13,647 nucleotides of DNA from an uncultured Clostridia bacterium (GTDB lineage Bacteria; Bacillota; Clostridia; Oscillospirales; Oscillospiraceae). The first letter of the stretch is position 1. Each line of letters opens with the position of its first letter. Below are positions 8,483 through 13,647 of the stretch, one piece after another. The stretch lies in the NCBI GenBank assembly GCA_937892865.1, contig CALBJG010000174.1, positions 1 to 13,647 on the forward strand. Reading direction: 5' to 3'. A model generated the notes under the pieces. That model was not told where the DNA came from. It was given only the letters and a program-made list of their open reading frames with translations, and made no database searches. Position numbers and translations under genes: made by a program.

Positions 8483-9844
8483 TTATTCATTAAAAAGCGC
8501 TTCACCCGCTCTGAAAATATCGCCTGCGCCGACAGTTAAAATAATATCGCCTGCCTGCGCCTCATTTTTCAAGTAAGCAGTTACATCCTGCAGCGTTGCG
8601 CAGTAGACACTGCCGGGTATGCACTGCGCCAGATCCCGGGAGGAAATACCGATGGTATTGCGTTCACGGGCGGCATATATCTCTGCTAACACAACCTGGT
8701 CTGTCTTTTGCAACTCTCTAACAAACTCATCAAACAATGCCTTTGTGCGGGTATAGGTATGGGGTTGGAACGCCAGGATCACCCGGCGGTAGCCCATTGT
8801 CTTAACAGCCTCAATGGTGGCAGCCAATTCATCCGGGTGATGGGCATAGTCATCATACACATCTGCGCCGTTGAAGTTTCCTTTAAACTGCATACGCCGC
8901 TGTGCGCCGCTGAAAGTCGACAAGCCGTTGGTAACCGCATCGCCGGGAATGCCCAGCATCCAAGCCGCGCCAGCCGCCGCAAGGGCGTTCATAGCGTTAT
9001 GGCGTCCAATCACAAGCAGATCCAGATGGCAATAGAACCGGCCGTTACAAATTACATCCAAATGCTGCCAGTCAGGGCAGATATTCTCTGCGTGAACACA
9101 GTTTTTCTTGTCAAAGCCGAAAGTGACATAATCAATACCAGCCAAGGTTTCCACCACATGAGGATCATCGCCGTTTGCCAAAATTCCATTGGTTGAAAGA
9201 CCTGCAAACTGACGGAATGATTTTTCCACATCCGCAAGATCCTTAAAATAATCCAGGTGGTCTGCCTCAATGTTCAAAATCACTGCCAATGTCGGGTAGA
9301 AATTCAAAAAGGAATCACAATATTCGCAACTTTCCAAAATTATGGTATCCCCCTGACCGACTCTGTGACCGGCGTGGAGCAACGGCAAATAGCCGCCGAT
9401 CATAACAGTGGGGTCTTTTTCTGCCGCCATCAGAATATGGGTAACCATAGAGGTCGTTGTTGTTTTACCGTGGGTACCGGAAATGCAAACCGCATTTTTA
9501 TAGGCCTGCATAATAACGCCCCAAGCTTGCGCCCGCTCGAACATCGGGATCCCCATCGTTCTCGCTGCAGCTACTTCCGGATTATCATTTTGCGCAGCCG
9601 CTGTACGAATAATGCAATCTGCGCCTTCCACATTGGACGCCTGGTGACCGATATAAACGCGGATCCCCTTGGCGATCAGTTCGTCCGTTGACACAGAAGC
9701 GTTCATATCAGAGCCGGTAACGACCATTCCCATTCCCTGGAGTACAAGACCAAGAGGGCGCATGGAAACGCCGCCAATACCAACCAGATGAATATGCTTG
9801 CCGGGTTGAAGATACTTTTTCAATTCTTCGCAACGATCATGCAT
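8483..9844 (-). CDS. murC: UDP-N-acetylmuramate--L-alanine ligase
   Basis: MurC adds L-Ala to UDP-MurNAc, the first step of stem-peptide synthesis, using ATP in the cytoplasm. The 453-residue protein shows the three Mur-ligase domains. The Rossmann-like N-domain has HLVGIGGVSMRPLG (19-32). The ATP-binding centre has the P-loop SGTHGKTTTTS (122-132), ESCEYCDSFLNFYP (171-184) and NIEADHLDYF (191-200). The C-domain has YDDYAHHPDEL (330-340), QPHTYTRTKALF (360-371) and TVGAGDIF (437-444). GIGGVSMRP departs slightly from the common GIGGIGMSG glycine loop. The ATG start has AGGAGA (+ strand 9853-9858) nearby and a sigma-A promoter upstream. It is the first gene of the murC-ddl-DUF1934 operon. Confidence 0.97.
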   Translation of the reverse strand: MHDRCEELKKYLQPGKHIHLVGIGGVSMRPLGLVLQGMGMVVTGSDMNASVSTDELIAKGIRVYIGHQASNVEGADCIIRTAAAQNDNPEVAAARTMGIPMFERAQAWGVIMQAYKNAVCISGTHGKTTTTSMVTHILMAAEKDPTVMIGGYLPLLHAGHRVGQGDTIILESCEYCDSFLNFYPTLAVILNIEADHLDYFKDLADVEKSFRQFAGLSTNGILANGDDPHVVETLAGIDYVTFGFDKKNCVHAENICPDWQHLDVICNGRFYCHLDLLVIGRHNAMNALAAAGAAWMLGIPGDAVTNGLSTFSGAQRRMQFKGNFNGADVYDDYAHHPDELAATIEAVKTMGYRRVILAFQPHTYTRTKALFDEFVRELQKTDQVVLAEIYAARERNTIGISSRDLAQCIPGSVYCATLQDVTAYLKNEAQAGDIILTVGAGDIFRAGEALFNE

Positions 9845-9889
9845 AAGTTAAATCTCCTAAAAATGATATGTTCATAACCAATCTATTTT

Positions 9890-9918
9890 ATTATATATGA
9901 TTCCACGCATCATTACAA
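9890..9918 (-). promoter_or_regulatory. Sigma-A promoter of the murC-ddl-DUF1934 operon
   Basis: Read on the - strand, -35 TTGTAA (9918-9913) is followed by a 17-bp spacer and a perfect -10 TATAAT (9895-9890). The predicted start near 9883 gives a leader of about 40 nt before the murC ribosome-binding site. Confidence 0.75.
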
Positions 9919-10111
9919 TTGTTTTTTTTGACAAAAAGGCTGCTTGTTGCCGTTTCACCCAGATAAGCATTCGCTTTCTATTTAAAATATTCACTATATA
10001 CTGTATATTTTCATATCTAAAATTTTGTATATTCAGTGTATTTTGTATAATTTTATGCACTATCGTTCGATTTCCCATTGATTTTACAATCTATTTTGTT
10101 GTTTTTACCAG

Positions 10112-10140
10112 TTGACTATGAATAATATACGCGTTATAAT
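10112..10140 (+). promoter_or_regulatory. Sigma-A promoter of the amino acid importer operon
   Basis: A -35 TTGACT (10112-10117), a 17-bp spacer and a perfect -10 TATAAT (10135-10140) lie upstream of the binding-protein gene. Transcription should start near 10147, leaving a leader of about 45 nt. AAAGGAG (10177-10183) sits 8 nt before the ATG, an excellent ribosome-binding site consistent with high expression. Confidence 0.85.
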
Positions 10141-10191
10141 GCATACATCCAATTCGGAAAAACATTCACAAATTGTAAAGGAGTTTTTATT

Positions 10192-11022
10192 ATGAAGAAG
10201 ATTCTTGCTCTCACACTTGCACTGATCATGGTGCTGGGCCTGTTTGCCGCTTGCGCAAAGAACGAAGAAACCAACCAGTTGGTTATGGCTACCAACGCCG
10301 AGTTCCCTCCTTATGAATTCAAGGAAGGCGACGCATTCAAGGGTATCGACGTTGAGATCGCAACCGCTATTGCCGAAAAGTTGGGTATGGAACTGGTAAT
10401 CGAAGACGTTGCTTTCGGTTCTGTTCTGTCCGGTGTTGCTGAAGGCAAGTACGATATGGGCATGGCCGGTATCACTGTTACCGAGGATCGTAAGAAGACT
10501 ATGGACTTCTCCGATACATACGCAACCGGTATCCAGGTCATTATCGTAAATGACGATTCCACCATCGCTTCTCTGGATGACATTTTCAATTTCGACGATA
10601 ACGGCGATCCCGTTTCTCTGAAGAACCCCGATATGAAGGTTGGCGTTCAGGAGAACACCACCGGTGACATCTACTCTTCTTCCGCAATTTCCGGCTGGGG
10701 CTTCAACGATCTGAACGAAGACGAGTCTGTTAAGGTTGACCGTGTTGTCCGTTACAAGACCGGTGCTGAGGCTGTTTCTGCTCTGAAGAGCGGCAAGATC
10801 GATTGCGTCATCATCGACAATGAGCCCGCTAAGTCCTTTGTTGCTGCCAACGAAGGTATCCACATCCTGGAAGGCGAAAACGAGTATGCTATTGAAGATT
10901 ACGCAATCTGCGTCAAGAAGGGCAACTCCGACCTGCTGAACAAGATCAACGATGCGCTGAAGGCTCTGAAGGCTGACGGCACTATCGATAAGATCGTCGA
11001 GAAGTACATCCCTTCCAAGTAA
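10192..11022 (+). CDS. Amino acid ABC transporter substrate-binding lipoprotein
   Basis: This is the extracellular, lipid-anchored receptor of a polar amino acid importer (SBP family 3, HisJ/GlnH-like). A basic MKK start, a hydrophobic stretch and the lipobox FAAC place the lipid-modified Cys at residue 21. The mature domain shows NAEFPPYEF (35-43), GIDVEIATAIAEKLG (51-65), MAGITVTEDRKKTMDFSDTY (91-110) and VIIDNEPAKSF (206-216). In characterised relatives the Arg in the TEDRKK-type motif (Arg100) and the Asp in IDNEPA (Asp209) bind the ligand's carboxyl and amino groups. The ligand itself cannot be told from sequence alone. Residues about 121-147 and 162-182 form acidic, loop-like insertions compared with compact relatives. 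It is the first gene of a three-gene importer operon, followed by a hairpin before the permease gene. Confidence 0.95.
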   Translation: MKKILALTLALIMVLGLFAACAKNEETNQLVMATNAEFPPYEFKEGDAFKGIDVEIATAIAEKLGMELVIEDVAFGSVLSGVAEGKYDMGMAGITVTEDRKKTMDFSDTYATGIQVIIVNDDSTIASLDDIFNFDDNGDPVSLKNPDMKVGVQENTTGDIYSSSAISGWGFNDLNEDESVKVDRVVRYKTGAEAVSALKSGKIDCVIIDNEPAKSFVAANEGIHILEGENEYAIEDYAICVKKGNSDLLNKINDALKALKADGTIDKIVEKYIPSK

Positions 11023-11038
11023 TTTGAATGCATAACAG

Positions 11039-11073
11039 CAGAGAGGAGCGGGGCTGTCCCCTACTCCTCTCTG
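11039..11073 (+). terminator. Intra-operon hairpin between binding-protein and permease genes (attenuator or stabiliser)
   Basis: Bases 11039-11048 (CAGAGAGGAG) pair perfectly with 11064-11073 (CTCCTCTCTG). Inside, GGGG (11050-11053) pairs with CCCC (11058-11061) around a CTGT loop, giving about 14 pairs with a small bulge. The stem is followed by TTTCTGTG, a weak U tract. Partial termination or 3'-end protection here would keep the binding protein more abundant than the permease and ATPase, a known pattern in ABC import operons. No promoter is evident downstream of it. Confidence 0.7.
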
Positions 11074-11105
11074 TTTCTGTGATTATTAACGAAAGGATTT
11101 CATTT

Positions 11106-11873
11106 ATGGCTGAATGGTTTGCAGGATTAAAATTGTCCTTTTCTGAATGGTTTGCAGGATTTAAAGATGATTTTATCCTCAATTTTATTGATGAAGGTCG
11201 TTGGAAATGGCTTGTTGACGGCTTAGGCAACACACTGGTCATCACCTTCTTTGCGCTGTTGATGGGCGTTGTGATCGGCATCGGCATTGCAGCGATCCGC
11301 TCCACTTACGACAAGAACTTGGAATCCATGCAGATGCACAAAGGATTCTCTTATTATCTTTTAAAATTGGTAAATGGCATCTGCCATCTGTATTTGACGG
11401 TTATTCGCGGAACGCCCGTTGTCGTGCAACTGCTGATTATGTACTTCGTAATCTTCGCCAGTTCCCGTGATACATTGATGGTCGCTACCATCGCATTCGG
11501 TATCAACTCCGGCGCATATGTGGCAGAGATTCTTCGGGGCGGCATTATGTCCATTGATAACGGTCAATTCGAGGCCGGCCGTTCTTTGGGGTTTAATTAT
11601 GTCCAAACGATGATCTACATTATCATCCCCCAGGTGTTTAAGAATGTTCTTCCCACCTTGTGTAACGAATTTATCGTTCTGCTGAAAGAAACATCCGTTG
11701 CCGGTTATGTGGGCATCGTAGATCTTACAAAGGCCGGTGACTTGATCCGTGGCCGTACATTTTCTGCATTTATGCCCTTGATCGCCGTAGCAATTATTTA
11801 TCTTGTTATGGTCGTAATCCTTACGGCTCTTGTAGGTATCCTGGAAAGGAGGCTCCGTAAAAATGAGCGCTAA
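11106..11873 (+). CDS. Amino acid ABC transporter permease (HisM/GlnP family)
   Basis: This integral membrane subunit forms the translocation path of the importer. From the ATG at 11106 it has 255 residues and several membrane helices (about 42-66, 103-118, 125-143, 222-245). Family landmarks are RWKWLVDGLGNTLVIT (32-47), TVIRGTPVVVQ (98-108), the SGAYVAEILRGGI segment, and the EAA-type coupling loop EAGRSLGFNYVQTMIYIIIPQ (156-176) that docks on the ATPase. GAAAGGA sits 8 nt before this ATG. An in-frame ATG at 11028 lies before the intra-operon hairpin and would add a non-homologous leader, so I rejected it. The N-terminus carries a tandem EWFAG repeat at 11-residue spacing, encoded by a perfect 19-bp direct repeat. 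The stop overlaps the ATPase start by 11 nt. Confidence 0.94.
   Translation: MAEWFAGLKLSFSEWFAGFKDDFILNFIDEGRWKWLVDGLGNTLVITFFALLMGVVIGIGIAAIRSTYDKNLESMQMHKGFSYYLLKLVNGICHLYLTVIRGTPVVVQLLIMYFVIFASSRDTLMVATIAFGINSGAYVAEILRGGIMSIDNGQFEAGRSLGFNYVQTMIYIIIPQVFKNVLPTLCNEFIVLLKETSVAGYVGIVDLTKAGDLIRGRTFSAFMPLIAVAIIYLVMVVILTALVGILERRLRKNER
11110..11161 (+). repeat. 19-bp direct repeat offset by 33 bp inside the permease gene
   Basis: Bases 11110-11128 and 11143-11161 are identical (CTGAATGGTTTGCAGGATT). The offset is exactly 11 codons, so the protein reads EWFAGLK twice, the second time as EWFAGFK. Identical codons in both copies point to a recent in-frame duplication. Confidence 0.9.
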
Positions 11874-12606
11874 CCCTTATGTCACGATCAAAGGATTGAA
11901 AAAGCACTATAAAGGCGGTGAGATCCGCGCTCTGGACGGCGTGGACTGTACCATCGACAAAGGTGAAGTCCTTGTGATCATCGGCCCCTCCGGCAGTGGT
12001 AAATCCACTTTCCTCCGTTCTTTGAATTTACTGGAGATCCCCTCTGATGGTGAGATCATCGTCAACGGCGTCAATATTATGGGCAAAGGCGTCAATATCG
12101 ATCAGCACCGGCAAAAGATGTGTATGGTGTTCCAGCACTTCAATCTGTTCCCCCATATGACGATCCTGCGCAATATGATTCTTGCGCCTATGAAACTGTT
12201 AAAAAAGTCCAAGGCGGAAGCAGAAGCGAAAGCAATGGAGTTATTGACCCGTGTTGGTCTTGGCGATCGGGCAAGCGCATATCCGGATCAACTCTCCGGT
12301 GGTCAGAAGCAGCGTGTTGCCATCGTTCGGGCGCTGATGATGGAACCGGATATGATGCTCTTTGACGAGCCCACCTCTGCCCTTGACCCCGAAATGGTCG
12401 GTGAAGTTCTCGAAGTTATGAAGGAACTGGCAAGAGGCGGCATGACCATGGCTGTGGTAACCCACGAAATGGGCTTTGCCCGGGAAGTCGGCAGCCGCGT
12501 CATATTTATGGATGAAGGTAAGATCCTGGAGCAGGGTTCACCTGACGAAATATTCACGAACCCAAATCATCCAAGATTGCAGGATTTCCTCTCCAAAGTT
12601 CTTTAA
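11863..12606 (+). CDS. Amino acid ABC transporter ATP-binding protein (GlnQ family)
   Basis: This is the cytoplasmic ATPase that powers the importer. The 247-residue protein has all ABC motifs: Walker A GPSGSGKST (41-49), Q-loop Gln91 in VFQHFNLFPHMT, signature LSGGQKQR (144-151), Walker B MLFDEP (165-170, catalytic Glu169), D-loop SALDPE, and switch His201 in VVTHEMGFA. The HFNLFPHMT and THEMGFAREV segments are typical of polar amino acid (GlnQ/HisP) ATPases. The ATG overlaps the permease gene by 11 nt and is preceded by AAAGGAGG with 10-nt spacing, so the two are translated together. The last 53 bp overlap, antisense, the end of the hypothetical membrane-protein gene on the other strand. 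A terminator follows 5 nt after the stop. Confidence 0.97.
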   Translation: MSANPYVTIKGLKKHYKGGEIRALDGVDCTIDKGEVLVIIGPSGSGKSTFLRSLNLLEIPSDGEIIVNGVNIMGKGVNIDQHRQKMCMVFQHFNLFPHMTILRNMILAPMKLLKKSKAEAEAKAMELLTRVGLGDRASAYPDQLSGGQKQRVAIVRALMMEPDMMLFDEPTSALDPEMVGEVLEVMKELARGGMTMAVVTHEMGFAREVGSRVIFMDEGKILEQGSPDEIFTNPNHPRLQDFLSKVL

Positions 12607-13348
12607 TATGCAGATCCTCCGTTGGCGGCTCAACGGAGGATCTTTTATACTCTATGCGTAAAATTCGGCTGTACTCTCCCGCAAGATAAGGCGGTTGCAG
12701 ATATATCATATCTCCTGCTGCCAGTTTTGGCACAACAAATACATATGTTTTCCCGCCCACATAAAACAGTCCGTCTGCATATACAGTCTTATAGTATATC
12801 CGCACACTTTCCGCATCTTTGTTCATGCGATTAGTCAAGTATAAGGCATTTTCGCTGACCTTCGCAGTTATATGATCGTTAATCTCCCCCGTATAATACT
12901 CACAAACACCGTTAACATCATATATCTGCGGTTTATCATACAGTTGTTTTCTCCTTTCCGGTACCAGCGCCGATTGACCAGGCGGCAGTTCCTCTACAAA
13001 AAAGCGCAGTTCTTTTTTACCGTCAAACAGCGTGATCTCAGCAGATCGAATCCATCTGTCGCAAGCATTTCGCAGCAATACCGCCACCACATTTGTCACC
13101 TCTGAACCGGAATCATCTTCCATATATGCGCCATCGTAACTTGCGATCGACTCCAGTATCAGAGGCGTTCCGGTTATGGGTGCAGGAAACGAAAGGAATG
13201 CATTTTTCTCGACGGTATCCGCAACCGGCTGAAAAACGGCAACTGTCGGCGCTTTCCACTTATTTCCAATTACAAGGAGAAAAAATATCATCATAACTGT
13301 CCCGGTAATGATGCTGCAAACACTTAAAAATAATCGCCGTACTGACAT
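12554..13348 (-). CDS. Unrecognised membrane-anchored protein with two similar beta-rich segments
   Basis: I cannot name this gene. From the ATG at 13348 it encodes 264 residues: a short basic start, one membrane helix (about 7-27) and an extracytoplasmic remainder. Two segments resemble each other: residues 84-130 (VTNVVAVLLRN, then AEITLF, FFVEELPPGQSALVP) and about 165-220 (ENALYLTNR, then VRIYYKTVY, YVFVVPKLAAGDMIYLQP). Each has a hydrophobic strand ending in N, a central strand, and a 'V..LP.G' turn, suggesting two small beta-sandwich domains. The start was chosen because AAAGG lies about 9 nt upstream and the predicted -10 lies at 13379-13384; the earlier TTG at 13408 falls in the -35 element. 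The last 28 residues run through the importer terminator and antisense into the ATPase gene. Function is unknown; a cell-surface or wall-associated role is only inference. Confidence 0.78.
   Translation of the reverse strand: MSVRRLFLSVCSIITGTVMMIFFLLVIGNKWKAPTVAVFQPVADTVEKNAFLSFPAPITGTPLILESIASYDGAYMEDDSGSEVTNVVAVLLRNACDRWIRSAEITLFDGKKELRFFVEELPPGQSALVPERRKQLYDKPQIYDVNGVCEYYTGEINDHITAKVSENALYLTNRMNKDAESVRIYYKTVYADGLFYVGGKTYVFVVPKLAAGDMIYLQPPYLAGEYSRILRIEYKRSSVEPPTEDLHIKELWRGNPAILDDLGS
12612..12649 (+). terminator. Intrinsic terminator of the amino acid importer operon
   Basis: Bases 12612-12624 pair perfectly with 12631-12643 (13 bp, 6-nt loop), and the right arm runs into TTTTATA. It begins 5 nt after the ATPase stop. 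It lies entirely within the coding sequence of the convergent - strand gene (codons about 236-246). Read on the - strand the stem is followed by GCATATTAAAG, with no T tract, so it should not terminate that transcript. Confidence 0.87.
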
Positions 13349-13378
13349 TTTCAACGCCCTTTCCATATAGGTGAGCAC

Positions 13379-13408
13379 ATTATAATTGGCGTACCAGCCC
13401 GCATTCAA
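13379..13408 (-). promoter_or_regulatory. Probable sigma-A promoter of the hypothetical membrane-protein gene
   Basis: On the - strand, TTGAAT (13408-13403) is followed by an 18-bp spacer and a perfect TATAAT (13384-13379). Transcription should start near 13372. This leaves about 24 nt before the ATG at 13348, enough for the AAAGG ribosome-binding site. It makes the upstream TTG codon an unlikely start. Confidence 0.65.
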
Positions 13409-13570
13409 GGGAAACTGGAAGAAACATAGAAAGGATGCAATAATTCGTATGACAGCATTTTTTCAGGATTCCGTGAACTGTGCTGAAATAGGGGTTTGCC
13501 CACAGAATCATCCTGCTTTCTGACGATTTTGGAAAAGATAAAGTTTTTTCATTATTTCGTCAAAAGGCTA

Positions 13571-13598
13571 TTGACATATTCTTAAAATCTGTTATAAT
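13571..13598 (+). promoter_or_regulatory. Consensus sigma-A promoter of the tRNA-Gly gene
   Basis: Both hexamers match consensus exactly: TTGACA (13571-13576) and TATAAT (13593-13598), with a 16-bp spacer. The tRNA begins 12 bp after the -10, so the primary transcript has only a short 5' leader. This fits a stable-RNA promoter. Confidence 0.88.
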
Positions 13599-13610
13599 AC
13601 CTCTTGTTCC

Positions 13611-13647
13611 GCGGGTGTAGCTCATCCGGTAGAGCGCCACCTTGCCA
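13611..13647 (+). tRNA. tRNA-Gly (anticodon GCC), 3' half cut off by window end
   Basis: The 37 visible bases begin with GCGGGTGTAGCTC and match the 5' half of bacterial tRNA-Gly. They comprise a 7-nt acceptor strand, T8-A9, a D arm with GCTC/GAGC pairing around the GG pair (bases 18-19), and an anticodon loop with T33, G34-C35-C36 and A37. The anticodon GCC decodes GGC and GGU. The T arm and 3' acceptor strand lie beyond the window, and more tRNAs may follow in the same transcript. Confidence 0.9.

Larger units (their letters stand above)
9845..10191. other. AT-rich divergent intergenic region between murC and the amino acid importer
   Basis: This 347-bp stretch holds the two divergent promoters described separately and no gene I can support. 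Short open frames here are AT-rich chance ORFs without family resemblance. Its centre contains a 13-bp palindrome (ATATAC-T-GTATAT, 9996-10008) and four TGTAT motifs starting at 10002, 10026, 10037 and 10044. These are candidate binding sites for a regulator of the importer. An ACAATTGT palindrome (9915-9922) overlaps the murC -35 element. I see no riboswitch, T-box or leader-peptide structure in the short 5' leaders. Confidence 0.6.

Noticed and set aside
9872..10115. Small ORFs of about 70 codons on both strands in the AT-rich intergenic region
   Set aside because: They overlap each other and the murC promoter, lack ribosome-binding sites, and have compositions expected of random AT-rich DNA.
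10141..10191. A riboswitch or T-box leader upstream of the amino acid importer
   Set aside because: The predicted leader is only about 45 nt, with no stem-loop or T-box sequence, so there is no room for such an element.
10105..10863. A 252-codon open frame on the - strand inside the binding-protein gene
   Set aside because: It is a shadow of a codon-biased, strongly expressed lipoprotein gene, without family resemblance.
11028..11105. An upstream in-frame ATG start for the permease
   Set aside because: It would place the 11039-11073 hairpin inside the coding region and add 26 residues unlike the family. The ATG at 11106 has a good ribosome-binding site.
13449..13523. A 24-codon ORF between the hypothetical gene and the tRNA
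   Set aside because: The nearest purine-rich sequence is too far from the ATG, and there is no promoter or resemblance to support it.
1..13647. CRISPR array, insertion sequence, prophage or toxin-antitoxin system
   Set aside because: I see no regularly spaced repeats, transposase or integrase motifs, phage genes or small toxin-like gene pairs in any frame.

Overview
The window looks like chromosomal DNA from a low- to mid-GC Firmicute, most likely an anaerobic gut Clostridia (Oscillospirales-like). The evidence is the prs-pth-mfd gene order, a VanW/YoaR-type wall protein, a MurC with the clostridial ESCEYCDSFL-type segment, a DUF1934 (YwiB) gene, strong Shine-Dalgarno sites, and near-consensus vegetative (sigma-A) promoters. 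Most of the content is housekeeping. I see no phage, insertion sequence, CRISPR array or defence system.

Left block (1-5126, + strand): the 3' part of prs (PRPP synthetase) is followed 3 nt later by pth (peptidyl-tRNA hydrolase). After an 85-nt gap with a perfect 11-bp hairpin comes mfd (transcription-repair coupling factor). This is the conserved Firmicute order, without ctc or fin between the genes. A near-consensus extended -10 promoter then drives a 579-aa membrane-anchored VanW-family protein (5193-6932), which ends at a bidirectional terminator.

Middle block (6971-9844, - strand): reading leftward from a sigma-A promoter at 9890-9918, murC, ddl and a DUF1934 gene form a tight operon. 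The murC/ddl boundary has an uncertain ddl start and ddl/DUF1934 overlap as ATGA. MurC adds L-Ala to UDP-MurNAc and Ddl makes the D-Ala-D-Ala dipeptide, so the operon supplies cytoplasmic peptidoglycan precursors. The convergent VanW gene adds an extracytoplasmic wall-linked protein next door.

Right block (10112-12643, + strand): a divergent promoter drives a three-gene polar amino acid ABC importer: a lipoprotein binding protein, a HisM-type permease and a GlnQ-type ATPase. A strong hairpin lies between the binding-protein and permease genes and probably sets unequal expression. A terminator follows the ATPase. An AT-rich 347-bp intergenic region separates murC from the importer and holds both promoters and operator-like repeats.

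Right edge: an unrecognised 264-aa membrane-anchored protein with two similar beta-rich segments runs on the - strand (12554-13348). Its 3' end passes through the importer terminator and overlaps the ATPase gene antisense by 53 bp. Divergently, a perfect TTGACA/TATAAT promoter drives a tRNA-Gly(GCC) gene cut off by the window end.

The features most worth checking are that unknown protein and its terminator overlap, the 33-bp-offset duplication at the permease N-terminus, the intra-operon hairpins, and the intergenic operator-like repeats. I did not find a clearly new multi-gene system.
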